From Tabrizicola soli (lineage in GTDB: Bacteria; Pseudomonadota; Alphaproteobacteria; Rhodobacterales; Rhodobacteraceae): 64,000 nucleotides of DNA. The notes below the pieces were generated by a model, which did no database searches, was not told the DNA's origin, and saw only the letters and a program-made list of their open reading frames with translations. Shown piece by piece: positions 8,988 to 17,648 of the stretch. Within the stretch, counting starts at the first letter, position 1, and the number at the start of each line of letters is the position of its first letter. The stretch covers positions 120,672 through 184,671 of the forward strand of contig NZ_JAEACP010000010.1 of NCBI RefSeq assembly GCF_015999335.1. The letters are read 5' to 3'. The translations under genes were made by a program, and so were the position numbers.

Positions 8988-9875
8988 TCATTTCGCCCGC
9001 CCCTGCCACATGGTCAGGAGCGCGCAGCTGATCAGGACCAGCGTGCCGACGATGGTCACGCTGTCGGGGAATTCGTCGAAGAACCACCAGCCGGCGAGGA
9101 TCGCGCCGATCATCTCGGTGTAGGTGAGCGGCGCGATCAGCGAGGCTTCGGCCAGCTCGTAGGCCTTGATGATGAAATACTGCACCGCAAGCCCGATCAC
9201 CGACAGTTCCAGGATCAGGATCCACTCGGCCGCGCCCATCTCCTTCCACAGGAAGAAGGCCAGCGGCGCCGCCAGCAGGGCCGAGGCGACATGGGTGTAG
9301 AACGTCGTCGCCAGCGCCGAGAGCGTTCCGGCCCCCTTGCGGATGATGATGACATAGATCGCCATGCAGCCCCCCGACAGCACCGGCAGGATGCTGGCGG
9401 GCTGGAACCCCTCGGCCGCGGGGCGGATGATCATCACCACCGCCGCGAAGCCGACCAGCACGATTCCCCAGCGCAGCAGGCCGACCCTCTCGCCCAGCAG
9501 CAGCTTCGACAGGATGACGATGAAGAACGGCTGCACGAAGCTCAGCGCCAGGGTGTTGGCGATCGGCAGGTGCTCCAGCGCCAGCACGTAGCAGGTGATC
9601 GCCCCCAGGATCGAGGCCCCGAGCAGCAGGAGCGGCAGCGGACGCCGGGCATGCGGCAGGACCTCGTCCCGCCGCAGCCAGACCAGCGGCGCCAGGAACA
9701 GGACGCCCAGCGTCATGCGCTGGAACGTGCTCTGCAGCGGCGAATAGCCGTCCAGCACCAGCACCTTGGCCACCACGTCCGCCAGCGGCACCACCAGCAT
9801 GGCGATGCACATCAGCATCGCCCCCAGCAGGGGCCGCGCGGCAGGCAGGGGAAGCGTTCCCGCCTGGGATGCCAT
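8988..9875 (-). CDS. DMT-superfamily permease with two EamA domains
   Basis: A 295-residue inner-membrane protein with about ten hydrophobic segments and two EamA repeats, starting MASQAGTLPLPAARPLLGAM. It includes the typical LEHLPIANTLALSFVQPFFIVILSKLLLGE stretch (LPIA..L.F..P.F) in the first half and the equivalent LAEASLIAPLTYTEM in the second. A frame opening upstream to 10010 overlaps the oxidase and is rejected; ATG 9875 lies just after that gene's stop. EamA permeases export or import small metabolites; here an amine or a breakdown product is the likely cargo, which is inference. Confidence 0.85.
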   Translation of the reverse strand: MASQAGTLPLPAARPLLGAMLMCIAMLVVPLADVVAKVLVLDGYSPLQSTFQRMTLGVLFLAPLVWLRRDEVLPHARRPLPLLLLGASILGAITCYVLALEHLPIANTLALSFVQPFFIVILSKLLLGERVGLLRWGIVLVGFAAVVMIIRPAAEGFQPASILPVLSGGCMAIYVIIIRKGAGTLSALATTFYTHVASALLAAPLAFFLWKEMGAAEWILILELSVIGLAVQYFIIKAYELAEASLIAPLTYTEMIGAILAGWWFFDEFPDSVTIVGTLVLISCALLTMWQGRAK

Positions 9876-9876
9876 G

Positions 9877-11190
9877 TCAGCCCGCCCGGTCGAACAGGCG
9901 CGCGGACCTGTCCAGGAAACGGTAGTAGCTGCCGACCGCCGGCAGGAACCACGGATGCCCGTTGTAGAAGTAGATGCGCGGGAAATGGCTGTTGACGATG
10001 CCCCGGTCATGGCCCGGCACGCCCAGCATCATCTCGGCCGCGCGATGGCCGAGATAGGTCATCATCGAGATCCCGCCGCCGTTGCAGCACGAGACATAGG
10101 CGATCCCGTCCGCCATCCGCCCGACATGCGAGCAGAAGTCATAGGCGAAGCAGACGTTGCCGAACCAGGAATGGGTCAGCTTCGCCTTCTCCAGCGAGGG
10201 GAAGGTGTGCAGCATGAAGCGCCGCAGCCCGACCGCCGACTGTTCCGCCGTCGAGGTCTGGAACCGCGCCCTCCCGCCGAACAGGATACGCCGGCCGTCG
10301 GGCGAGCGGCGGAAGTAGTAGAGGATATGCTTGGTGTCGCCCGCCACCCGGTTCAGGGGCATCAGCTCCTCGAGCTGGTCGAAGGGCAGCGGTTCCGTCG
10401 CGATCATGTAGCTTTGCACCGGGATCGTCCGGTGCCGCAGCCAGGGCGCCTCGGGCCCGACATAGCCGTTGGCGGCCATCAGCAGCTTTTCCGCCGAAAG
10501 CTTCACCTCGCCCCCGGTCTGGACATCCTGCACCCGGATCTCGAACCGCCCGGCACCCCGGCTGGTGCCCAGGTAGCGGAAGCCGGTGAAGATCCGCACC
10601 CCCAGCGCCCGGGCGCGGTTGGCCAGCGCGCGCACATATTTCGCCGGATGGATCGAGCCGGTGTCATGCTTGACCAGCGCGCCGCGATAGATGTCGGTCT
10701 TCAGCACCTTCTGCATCGCCTGCGCGTCCAGCACCTCCACCGTCTTGCGCTTCTCCGGCGCCAGCCCGTCGCGATAGGCGTGGAAGGCCTTCAGGTCCTT
10801 GAAGGAATGCGCCCCCGAGACCGAGCCCGAGAGGTTCAGGTCGAAATCGTCGGCCAGCGTCGCGGCCCGCTTCAGCATGAAGGGCATTGCCTGGTCGTAA
10901 TCGTCCAGGATCTCGCGCGCCCGCTGCATCCCGAAGCGGCGCGCGGCCTGCTCCAGCGAGAATTTTGCGCCCGAGCCGATCTGCCCGCCATTGCGCGAAC
11001 TGGCCCCCTCGCCGATCCGCATCGCATCCACCACGGCCACATCCGCCATCCCGGCCTCGGCCAGGGTGATCGCCGCGCTGAGGCCCGCATAGCCCGAGCC
11101 GACGATCACGACCGCGAACTTGCGGCTGTCGAACTGGCGCTCGCCATGCGCGGGTTCGGCCTCTTCCCACCAGAACGGCAAGGTCTTCAT
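9877..11190 (-). CDS. FAD-dependent oxidoreductase, PuuB/OrdL-like
   Basis: A 437-residue DAO-family flavoprotein resembling gamma-glutamylputrescine oxidase. The N-terminal FPFWWEE-like segment (LPFWWEEAEP) is typical of this group, followed by VVIVGSGYAGLSAA at about 27-40, GASSRNGGQIGSG (flavin contact) and the C-terminal CNGGGISMMTYLG. It shares an operon with the PotABCD-type transporter, a cupin, an EamA permease and a monoamine oxidase. The likely job is oxidative breakdown of an imported polyamine or its gamma-glutamyl derivative, though no gamma-glutamyl-putrescine synthetase (PuuA) is present here. Confidence 0.85.
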   Translation of the reverse strand: MKTLPFWWEEAEPAHGERQFDSRKFAVVIVGSGYAGLSAAITLAEAGMADVAVVDAMRIGEGASSRNGGQIGSGAKFSLEQAARRFGMQRAREILDDYDQAMPFMLKRAATLADDFDLNLSGSVSGAHSFKDLKAFHAYRDGLAPEKRKTVEVLDAQAMQKVLKTDIYRGALVKHDTGSIHPAKYVRALANRARALGVRIFTGFRYLGTSRGAGRFEIRVQDVQTGGEVKLSAEKLLMAANGYVGPEAPWLRHRTIPVQSYMIATEPLPFDQLEELMPLNRVAGDTKHILYYFRRSPDGRRILFGGRARFQTSTAEQSAVGLRRFMLHTFPSLEKAKLTHSWFGNVCFAYDFCSHVGRMADGIAYVSCCNGGGISMMTYLGHRAAEMMLGVPGHDRGIVNSHFPRIYFYNGHPWFLPAVGSYYRFLDRSARLFDRAG

Positions 11191-11232
11191 CGCTTTCTCC
11201 TGACTCCCTGTTGTCTGCGCCGAAGATCCCGC

Positions 11233-11577
11233 TCAGGGATCGACGTAGAAGAACACCTTCCGGACCGGCGAGATCGTGCGCCATGTCCCCTGGAAATCCG
11301 GGTCGATCCGCACCAGATCGCCCGCCGCGAACCGCCGGGGGGCCGCGCCTTCCTCGGTCAGCTCGATTTCGCCCTCCAGCAGGTAGAAATGCTCGATCCC
11401 GCTGCCGGTCCGGTCCATCCGGTGCAGCCCCGGCGTGGCGGCCCAGAACCCGGCCTGCACCGGATCGTCGCCGCTGCAGGGCCAGGCGCGGAACTCGGGT
11501 TTCCCCTCCAGCAGTCGGTCGGGATCCGGGCGGTCGATGACCGGCTCCGCGGGCTTCAGGTGTTTCAGCTTGGACAA
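11233..11577 (-). CDS. Cupin-domain protein (DUF861 type)
   Basis: A 114-residue single-cupin protein. FWAATPGLHRMDRTGSGIEHFYLLEGEIEL contains the first cupin motif and GDLVRIDPDFQGTWRTISPVRKVFFY the second, as in the cupin_3/DUF861 family. It is the counterpart of the cupin at 5035-5382 in the opposite module. Function unproven; in both modules the cupin sits between transporter and oxidase genes, which suggests a role tied to the same substrate class. Confidence 0.75.
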   Translation of the reverse strand: MSKLKHLKPAEPVIDRPDPDRLLEGKPEFRAWPCSGDDPVQAGFWAATPGLHRMDRTGSGIEHFYLLEGEIELTEEGAAPRRFAAGDLVRIDPDFQGTWRTISPVRKVFFYVDP

Positions 11578-11598
11578 GGGGAAGGCTCCTTTCGAAAT

Positions 11599-12648
11599 TC
11601 AGTCCAGAACGATGGCGTTTTCGGGGGCGAAGATGGCGAACAGCGCCGCGCCGTCCGGGTGCACGCCGCTGCGGGCGCTGCCATAGGCCAGGATCGGGGC
11701 GCCCGTGGGCGGGCTCAGTGTGTAAAGCGCACGGTCGCCGGAGTAGGTGGAACTGGTCACCGTCACCGGCAGGGCGATGCGGCCATCCATGGGCGCCTGT
11801 CCGGCGATCTCGACATCCTCGGGCCGCAGAAGGGCCAGCGCCTCGCCCTGCGCGCAGTCCGGAACGGGCATGGTGAAGCCGGGACCGCTGAACAGTTGCC
11901 CGCCACCGCCACGGTCGATGCGTCCCGCGAAGATGTTGGACTTGCCCACGAACTCGGCCACGAAGCGCGAGACGGGCCGGCGATAGAGCGCATGGGCGGT
12001 GTCGAACTGCTCCACCCGGCCCTGGTTCATCACGGCGATGCGGTCCGACATGTGCATCGCCTCCTCCTGGTCGTGGGTGACGTTGATGAAGGTCGTCCCC
12101 AGCGTCCGGTGGATCGCGCGCAGCTCCTCCTGCAGGTCGTGGCGCAGCTTCTTGTCCAGCGCCGACATCGGCTCGTCCAGAAGCAGCAGGTCCGGCTTGA
12201 ACACCAGCGCCCGCGCCAGCGCCACGCGCTGTTGCTGGCCGCCCGAAAGCTCGTGCGGCTTGCGCCCCGCGAAGCGGTCCAGCTGCACCAGCTTCAGCAG
12301 CGCGCCGACCCGCTCCGCGATCTCGCCGCGCGGGCGGCGGCGCACCCGCAGCGGATAGGCGATGTTGTCCTCTACCGTCATGTGCGGAAACAGGGCATAG
12401 CCCTGGAACACCAGCCCGAAGTTGCGCTTCTCGGGCGGCACCCGGGTGATGTCGCGCCCCTCCAGCAAGACCCCGCCGGAGGAGACCGGCTCGAACCCGG
12501 CCAGCACTTTCAGCAGCGTCGTCTTGCCCGAGCCGGAGGGGCCGAGCAGGGTCACGAACTCGCCCTTGGGGATCGACAGCGTCACGTCATGCAGCGCCTG
12601 GAACGCGCCGTAATGCTTGGAGACCTGGGTGATTTCTATGAAGGACAT
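11599..12648 (-). CDS. Polyamine-type ABC transporter ATP-binding protein (PotA-like)
   Basis: A 349-residue ATPase of the PotA/UgpC group. Walker A GPSGSGKTT is at about 36-44, the signature LSGGQQQRVALARAL and Walker B LLLDEPMSALD follow, and then the H-loop THDQEEAM. The region after about residue 240 is the C-terminal TOBE regulatory domain. ALFPHMTVEDNIAYPL is typical of spermidine/putrescine systems. It lies directly downstream of the two permease genes and energises them. Confidence 0.92.
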   Translation of the reverse strand: MSFIEITQVSKHYGAFQALHDVTLSIPKGEFVTLLGPSGSGKTTLLKVLAGFEPVSSGGVLLEGRDITRVPPEKRNFGLVFQGYALFPHMTVEDNIAYPLRVRRRPRGEIAERVGALLKLVQLDRFAGRKPHELSGGQQQRVALARALVFKPDLLLLDEPMSALDKKLRHDLQEELRAIHRTLGTTFINVTHDQEEAMHMSDRIAVMNQGRVEQFDTAHALYRRPVSRFVAEFVGKSNIFAGRIDRGGGGQLFSGPGFTMPVPDCAQGEALALLRPEDVEIAGQAPMDGRIALPVTVTSSTYSGDRALYTLSPPTGAPILAYGSARSGVHPDGAALFAIFAPENAIVLD

Positions 12649-12663
12649 CAGACGGTTCCGGGA

Positions 12664-13446
12664 TCAGGATTTCGGGGCCGCGACGCGCATCTGCAGGCGG
12701 CGCAAGAGGGCGAGGAACAGAAGGCTCATCAGCGACAGCAGCACGGCGACCACCACGATCGACGGTTGCAGCCGGTCGCGCAGCCCTGCGAACAGCGCGA
12801 TGGGCAGCGTGGTCGATCCCGGATCGGCCAGGAACAGCGCCACCACCACCTCGTCGAACGAGGTGATGAAGGCGAAGAGCGCGCCGGCGGCGAAGCCCGG
12901 CAGGGCCAGCGGCAGCGTGACGGTGCGAAAGCGGAAGCTGCGCGAGGCGCCCATCGACGCCCCCGCCAGGTCCAGGTTCGGGTCCAGCCCGCGCAAGGAG
13001 GTCAGGACCGACAGGAAGACCAGCGGCGCGCCAAGCACGGCATGCGCCAGCACCAGCGAGAAATACCCGCCGCCGATCCCCGCCCGGCCGAAGGCATAGG
13101 CGAAGGCGACGCCCACGACCACCGACGGCACGATGAGGGGCGAGACGAAGAGCCCCGTCAGCACGACCTGTAGCGCGCGCGGCACCAGGATCACGCCCGT
13201 CGCCGCCAGGCCGCCGATCACCAGCGCCAGAGCCATGGCTCCGACCGCGACCTTCAGGCTGTTCAGGAAGGCGTTGACCCAGGTCGGCTGCGTCAGCACC
13301 TGATGGAACCAGTCCAGCGTCAGCCCCTCGAGCGGATAGGTCAGGAACGAGCTGGTGTTGAACGCCAGCGGCCAGACCAGCAGCAAGGGCAGCGCCAGGA
13401 AGGCGGTGCAGAAGGTGACGGTGCTCCAGAAGATCACGCGCGACAT
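12664..13446 (-). CDS. Polyamine-type ABC permease (PotC-like)
   Basis: A 260-residue inner-membrane permease starting MSRVIFWSTVTFCTAFLALPLLLV. The segment GASMGASRSFRFRTVTLPLALPGFAAG is the EAA coupling loop and AFITSFDEVVVALFL is the PotC hallmark. The reading frame stays open further upstream, but ATG 13446 overlaps the preceding stop as ATGA, the usual translational coupling, and fits the first helix. It pairs with the PotB-like gene. Confidence 0.9.
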   Translation of the reverse strand: MSRVIFWSTVTFCTAFLALPLLLVWPLAFNTSSFLTYPLEGLTLDWFHQVLTQPTWVNAFLNSLKVAVGAMALALVIGGLAATGVILVPRALQVVLTGLFVSPLIVPSVVVGVAFAYAFGRAGIGGGYFSLVLAHAVLGAPLVFLSVLTSLRGLDPNLDLAGASMGASRSFRFRTVTLPLALPGFAAGALFAFITSFDEVVVALFLADPGSTTLPIALFAGLRDRLQPSIVVVAVLLSLMSLLFLALLRRLQMRVAAPKS

Positions 13447-14621
13447 CAGGCGGCCTCCACCTTGCGGCGCGCCGTCGCCCAGCGGGCCAGCCCGGCCAGC
13501 GCCACCAGCACGGCGACCATGGCCAGAAGCAGCACCGACAGCGCGGCGGCCATGCCCCAGTTCAGCGTCTTGTTGACGAAATCGGCGATGAACCAGGCCA
13601 GCATCTGGTCCTCGGGCCCGCCGGTCAGCGCCGGGGTGACGTAGAAGCCGAGGGACAGGATGAACACCGTCCCGCCCCCGACCGCGACCCCGCGCAGGGT
13701 CTGCGGGAAATAGACCCTGAGAAAGGTCTCGACCGGCCCGGCCCCGAGGCTGCGCGAGGCGTCGGCCTGCGAGGCGGGGATCGTCCGCATCACGTTCAGC
13801 ATCGGCAGGATGGCGAAGGGCAAGAGCACATGCGTCATCGCAAGCAGCGCGCCGAAGCGATTGAAGATCAGCTGCACCGGCTCGGCCACCAGGCCCAGGC
13901 CGACGAGGACGGTGTTCACCAGCCCGTTGGTCTGCAACAGCACCACCCAGGCCGTCGTCCGCACCAGGATCGAGGTCCAGAACGACAGGAGCACCACCGC
14001 CAGCACGAAGGTGCTGACCCCGGCCGAGCCGTGGGCGGCGGCATAGGCCAGCGGATAGCCGACCAGAAGCGTCAGGATCGTCACCTGCAGCGTGATAACC
14101 AGCGTGCGCCCCATCACCCGCAGGTAAAGATCCTCGCCCGAGGCGAGGCTGCCGTCCTCGGCCAGCGTGATCCCCAGCGCGCGCTGATAGTGCTTCCAGG
14201 TGATCGGCGCGGCGTTCTCGCGGATGATCGCCCAATAGCCCGGCTCGGCCCAGCGGGCGTCGAAGGCCACCAGTCCCGCCATGGTCGGCGCGATCGCCTC
14301 CGCCTCCTTGCCGGTGGACATGATCAGCGAGCGGAAGCCGCTTCGCTGCTGGTTCAGCATCCGGGCCACCTCGCCCAGCTGCTTCTTCTCCATCGTTCCC
14401 AGGTCGGCCAGCAGGGCCGCGGCCTCGCCGTCCGGCGTCGCATCCGGTCCCAGCGCCGACAGGTTGTCGAACCGGCCGGACAGCGCCGAATTGTCCACGC
14501 TCAGCGTCACCACCGAGGACAGCGGATAGACGAAGACCAGCAGGTACAGCGCCACCGGCAGCATCAGCATCAACAGCGCAGCCGCGCGGCTGCCGTAGGG
14601 ACGGGCAGGTGCAGAGGACAT
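13446..14621 (-). CDS. Polyamine-type ABC permease (PotB-like), with a long periplasmic insert
   Basis: A 391-residue permease, about 100 residues longer than typical PotB. After the first helix (ALLMLMLPVALYLLVFVYPLSS) there is a hydrophilic stretch (about 40-155) with charged, helical sequence before the remaining helices (from LVITLQVTILTLLVGYPLAY). The EAA loop is visible in SRSLGAGPVETFLRVYFPQTLRG. Such first-loop inserts occur in some alphaproteobacterial putrescine/spermidine permeases. The stop overlaps the start of the PotC-like gene. Confidence 0.9.
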   Translation of the reverse strand: MSSAPARPYGSRAAALLMLMLPVALYLLVFVYPLSSVVTLSVDNSALSGRFDNLSALGPDATPDGEAAALLADLGTMEKKQLGEVARMLNQQRSGFRSLIMSTGKEAEAIAPTMAGLVAFDARWAEPGYWAIIRENAAPITWKHYQRALGITLAEDGSLASGEDLYLRVMGRTLVITLQVTILTLLVGYPLAYAAAHGSAGVSTFVLAVVLLSFWTSILVRTTAWVVLLQTNGLVNTVLVGLGLVAEPVQLIFNRFGALLAMTHVLLPFAILPMLNVMRTIPASQADASRSLGAGPVETFLRVYFPQTLRGVAVGGGTVFILSLGFYVTPALTGGPEDQMLAWFIADFVNKTLNWGMAAALSVLLLAMVAVLVALAGLARWATARRKVEAA

Positions 14622-14639
14622 GGGGAAACTCCGTCAGGG

Positions 14640-14667
14640 GCGCCGGCCCGCCGCAACGGGCCGGCGC
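14640..14667 (-). terminator. Intra-operon hairpin between binding-protein and permease genes
   Basis: An 11-bp perfect stem (GCGCCGGCCCG against CGGGCCGGCGC) with a 6-base loop sits just after the stop of the binding-protein gene. No T-run follows. It mirrors the hairpin at 1794-1820 in the other transporter operon. Confidence 0.5.
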
Positions 14668-14687
14668 GCGTCACGCTTCGGCGTGGA

Positions 14688-15722
14688 TCACTGGACGATC
14701 CAGCTGCTCCAGCGTTCCTTCAGCGCGTCGTAGTTCTCGATCCAGAAGGCGTCGGAATAGGCCAGCGCGGTGGCGATGTTGTCGCCCATCGGCAGGTTCG
14801 CCACCACGTCCGGCGGCATCATCGCCGTTGCGCCGGTGTTGGTCGGGCCATAGGGCATCCGCTCCGAGAACTTCACCTGCGCCGCCGCGTCATTGGCGAT
14901 CTTCAGGAATTCCACCGACTGCTCCTTGAACGGGCTGTCCTTCGGGATCGCCCAGACATCCATGTTGTAGACATGGTTGTTCCAGACGAATTCCAGCGGC
15001 TTGCCTTCCTTCTTGGCGCTGATGATGCGGCCGTTGTAGGCCGTGCTCAGCCCGACGTTGCCCGCGACCAGCCACTCGACCGGCTGCGAGCCGGCTTCCC
15101 AAAGCTGCAGCTCGGCCTTGATCGTATCCAGCTTCGCGAAGGCCCGGTCCACGCCCTCGGGCGTCGACAGCACGGCATAGACCTCGGCCGGCGGCACCCC
15201 GTCGGCCATCAGCGCATATTCCAGGTTCATCGTCGGGTTGTTGGTCATGCCCCGCTTGCCGGGGAACTTCTCCAGGTCGAAGAAATCGGCCCAGTCCTTC
15301 GGCGCCTCGGGGAAGGCCGAGGCGTTGTAGGCAAAGCCGTTGCCGATCACCACGTTGCCGACCGCACATTCCTGCACCGCCTCGGGCAGCAGCTCGCCCC
15401 CGCCGCCAAGCGCCTCCCAGTCGATCTCCTCCAGCAGGCCCTCGTCGCAGGCCAGCTGGGCATCGGTTCCGCCCATCATCACCAGGTCCCAGGTGACGTT
15501 GCCGGTGTCGCCCATCGCCTTCAGTTCGGCGAGGCCCCCCAGATAGGTGGTTTCCAGCAGCGTCAGGCCCTGAGCGGCGGCGAAGGGCTCGAAATAGGCG
15601 GCGCGTTGGGCGTCCTGATAGTTGCCCCCCCATGCCGCGATGGTGAAGTCGCGGGCGATGGCCGGGCCAGCAGCGCAGATGATGGCCAGGGCGCTGATCG
15701 TCATGGATCTTGTATGTCGCAT
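14688..15722 (-). CDS. Polyamine-type extracellular substrate-binding protein (PotD/PotF-like)
   Basis: A 344-residue periplasmic binding protein with a Sec signal (SMTISALAIICAAGPAIA, cut before RDFTIAAWGG). The opening FTIAAWGGNYQDAQRAAYFEPF is typical of the family-1/PotD-type SBP_bac_8 group, and TWDLVMMGGTDAQLACDEGLLEEID matches the ligand-loop region. GGAGG lies five bases before ATG 15722. It is first in the operon and delivers substrate to the PotB/C/A-like proteins. A polyamine or betaine-like cation is the probable ligand. Confidence 0.88.
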   Translation of the reverse strand: MRHTRSMTISALAIICAAGPAIARDFTIAAWGGNYQDAQRAAYFEPFAAAQGLTLLETTYLGGLAELKAMGDTGNVTWDLVMMGGTDAQLACDEGLLEEIDWEALGGGGELLPEAVQECAVGNVVIGNGFAYNASAFPEAPKDWADFFDLEKFPGKRGMTNNPTMNLEYALMADGVPPAEVYAVLSTPEGVDRAFAKLDTIKAELQLWEAGSQPVEWLVAGNVGLSTAYNGRIISAKKEGKPLEFVWNNHVYNMDVWAIPKDSPFKEQSVEFLKIANDAAAQVKFSERMPYGPTNTGATAMMPPDVVANLPMGDNIATALAYSDAFWIENYDALKERWSSWIVQ

Positions 15723-15995
15723 TGCTTCCTCCCTCGGTTCTCCTGACGGTCACGTCGCATCATGCAAACCGGGATTCACGGATCGATTCGCTGGAGCACA
15801 CACGCCGCAGATAGCCAAGATTTGCATCTGTCATAAAATTTTGCCACATATTTTTTACTATTATTGCACATTGGGCGGGATGATTGCGTCCGCCGCCCAT
15901 CGCCCTGCCCCGACCGCCCGGCCGGCCAAGGGTGATCCATGTCAAAGGAAATTCCCGGCGGGCCAGCTATGGTCCCGCAGTCTCTGGAGGAGTCG
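15723..15995. promoter_or_regulatory. Divergent intergenic region with an AT-rich core
   Basis: This 273-base gap separates the minus-strand Pot-type operon from the plus-strand YeeE/YedE gene. Positions about 15812-15875 are far richer in A and T than anything nearby and hold runs of T and A, as expected for a two-way promoter. No -35/-10 pair was convincing by eye. A GGAGGAG site at about 15985-15991 serves the ATG at 15996. Confidence 0.45.
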
Positions 15996-17063
15996 ATGGA
16001 TCTCGTCGCGCTGCTGGATCATGTGGACGAAACCACCCTCGCCACGGTCATGGGCCTGCTGACGGGTGCGGTTTTCGGCGTCGCCGCCCAGCGGTCCTCG
16101 TTCTGCCTGCGCGCGGCGACGGTCGAGTTCGCGCGGGGCTCCCTCGGGCCGCGGGTGGCGGTCTGGCTGCTGGCCTTCTCGACCGCGCTGGTCTGGGTCC
16201 AGTCGGCGCATCTTCTCGGCCTGTTCCGGGTCGAGGAGGCGCGGATGATGGCGGTCGCGGGGTCCTGGTCGGGGGCGATCCTCGGGGGGCTGATGTTCGG
16301 CGCGGGGATGGTGCTGGCGCGGGGCTGCTCGGGGCGGCTTCTGGTGCTGGCGGCGACGGGGAACCTGCGGGCGGTGATCTCGGGGCTGATCTTCGCGGTG
16401 GTGGCGCAGATGTCGCTGCACGGCTGGCTGGCGGGGCTGCGGGGCTGGCTGGCGGGGCTCTGGGTCACGCCGGGCGGGGCGAATGTGAACCTCTTGCACG
16501 CCCTCGGCCTGCCGGATGCGGCGGGGCTTGGGCTGGGGCTGGCCATCGCGGCGCTGGCCGTCGTCCTGGTCCGGGTCAACCGGCTGGGCTGGTCGGCGAT
16601 GGTCTTCGCCTCGGGCGTGGGCTTCGCGGTGGCCCTGGGCTGGGTGCTGACCTTCAGCCTGGCCCAGGTCGCCTTCGAGCCGGCGGCGGTTACCTCGGCG
16701 ACCTTCTCGGGGCCTTCGGCCAACACGCTGATGTTCTTTCTGACCGAGGATCCGGCGCTGGGGTTCGACATCGGGCTGGTGCCGGGGGCCTTCCTGGGGG
16801 CGCTGGTTGCGGGCTGGGTCGGGCGGGAGCTGAAATTCCAGGGTTTTGAGGGCGAGGGCCAGATGCGGCGGTCGATGACAGGGGCCGCGCTGATGGGGTT
16901 CGGGGCGATGCTGGCGGGGGGCTGCGCGATCGGGGCGGGGGTCACGGGCGGGTCGATCTTCGTGGCGACGGCCTGGCTCGCGCTGTTCTGCATGTGGGTG
17001 GGCGCGGGGGTCACCGACTGGCTGGTGGACCAGGCGGGGCTGCGGCGGGGCGCGGTGGCCTGA
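15996..17063 (+). CDS. YeeE/YedE-family (DUF395) sulfur-compound transporter
   Basis: A 355-residue membrane protein of the YeeE/YedE family, whose members import thiosulfate or sulfite; Sox-associated members are called SoxT. Two repeats each carry a conserved cysteine glycine-rich motif: ARGCSGRLLVLAATGN and AGGCAIGAGVTGGS. RSSFCLRAA near the start holds another family cysteine. An upstream ATG at 15939 is possible, but GGAGGAG four bases before ATG 15996 makes the shorter start more likely. It faces the sox cluster tail-to-tail, while a second family member (27292-28338) sits at the other end. Confidence 0.85.
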   Translation: MDLVALLDHVDETTLATVMGLLTGAVFGVAAQRSSFCLRAATVEFARGSLGPRVAVWLLAFSTALVWVQSAHLLGLFRVEEARMMAVAGSWSGAILGGLMFGAGMVLARGCSGRLLVLAATGNLRAVISGLIFAVVAQMSLHGWLAGLRGWLAGLWVTPGGANVNLLHALGLPDAAGLGLGLAIAALAVVLVRVNRLGWSAMVFASGVGFAVALGWVLTFSLAQVAFEPAAVTSATFSGPSANTLMFFLTEDPALGFDIGLVPGAFLGALVAGWVGRELKFQGFEGEGQMRRSMTGAALMGFGAMLAGGCAIGAGVTGGSIFVATAWLALFCMWVGAGVTDWLVDQAGLRRGAVA

Positions 17064-17065
17064 CG

Positions 17066-17083
17066 GCTGCCACGCGTGGCAGC
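17066..17083. terminator. Perfect palindrome between convergent genes
   Basis: GCTGCCAC, GC, GTGGCAGC is an 18-base perfect palindrome beginning three bases after the transporter stop. It lacks a T-run. It is the best candidate for a two-way terminator between the plus-strand transporter and the minus-strand sox tail; the remaining bases to 17180 show nothing else. Confidence 0.4.
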
Positions 17084-17180
17084 GGCGTCGACCCAAGGAA
17101 ATCAATGGCTTGGCCGCGGGCGTTCAGGAAGCGTCAACCATGTCCTGCGGCGGGGAGGACAAGGCCAGCCGGGCAGCGTT

Positions 17181-17618
17181 CTACTGGCCTGCCGCCTCAC
17201 GCGCGATCTCGTCCAGAAGGGTCTGGACCTCTTGCATCGGGCCTTCGGGCATCTGGCGGTAGCCGACCGAGACCTGGCCCGCGCGGTCCATGACGAAGAC
17301 GCCATAGGGGCAATGGGCGATGTTCAGCGGATCGGCCTCCATCATCTTGCGCGACAGGACGGCGGAGCAGAACAGGAAGACGTCGGCATTGTCGTAGACC
17401 TTCACCGTGCTGCCGACATCGGCGGCGGTGCGGTTCAGCATCTCTCCGACATGGCTGCGATAGTCGATCACCAGGCCCTTGCCGATGATCGCGGCCTCGA
17501 CGGCCATGGTGGCTTCGTCGAAGGTGCCGTCGAAGGGATAGGTGGTGGCCTCTTGCGCGGCGGCGGCGTTGACCGAGAGGCCAAGGGCGAGAGCGGCGGC
17601 GAGAGCTGTTCTGGTCAT
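17181..17618 (-). CDS. Periplasmic DUF302-domain protein of the sox cluster
   Basis: A 145-residue protein with a Sec signal (MTRTALAAALALGLSVNAAAAQ). The rest is a DUF302 domain: FDEATMAVEAAIIGKGLVI, then SHVGEML, DVGSTVKVYDNADVFLFCSA and the conserved NIAHCPYGV. Two cysteines (FCS and HCPYG) are conserved in this family. The function is unknown. It is the last gene in the minus-strand sox run, 30 bases after the SoxH-like gene, so it may act on periplasmic sulfur compounds; that is inference from position. Confidence 0.8.
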   Translation of the reverse strand: MTRTALAAALALGLSVNAAAAQEATTYPFDGTFDEATMAVEAAIIGKGLVIDYRSHVGEMLNRTAADVGSTVKVYDNADVFLFCSAVLSRKMMEADPLNIAHCPYGVFVMDRAGQVSVGYRQMPEGPMQEVQTLLDEIAREAAGQ

Positions 17619-17648
17619 GGTAATCCCTTTCTGTCGGATGCTGCGCGG

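Noticed and set aside
9766..13173. Plus-strand open frame of about 1135 codons
   Set aside because: It lies opposite the oxidase, cupin and PotA/PotC genes, with shadow composition and no recognisable domain.
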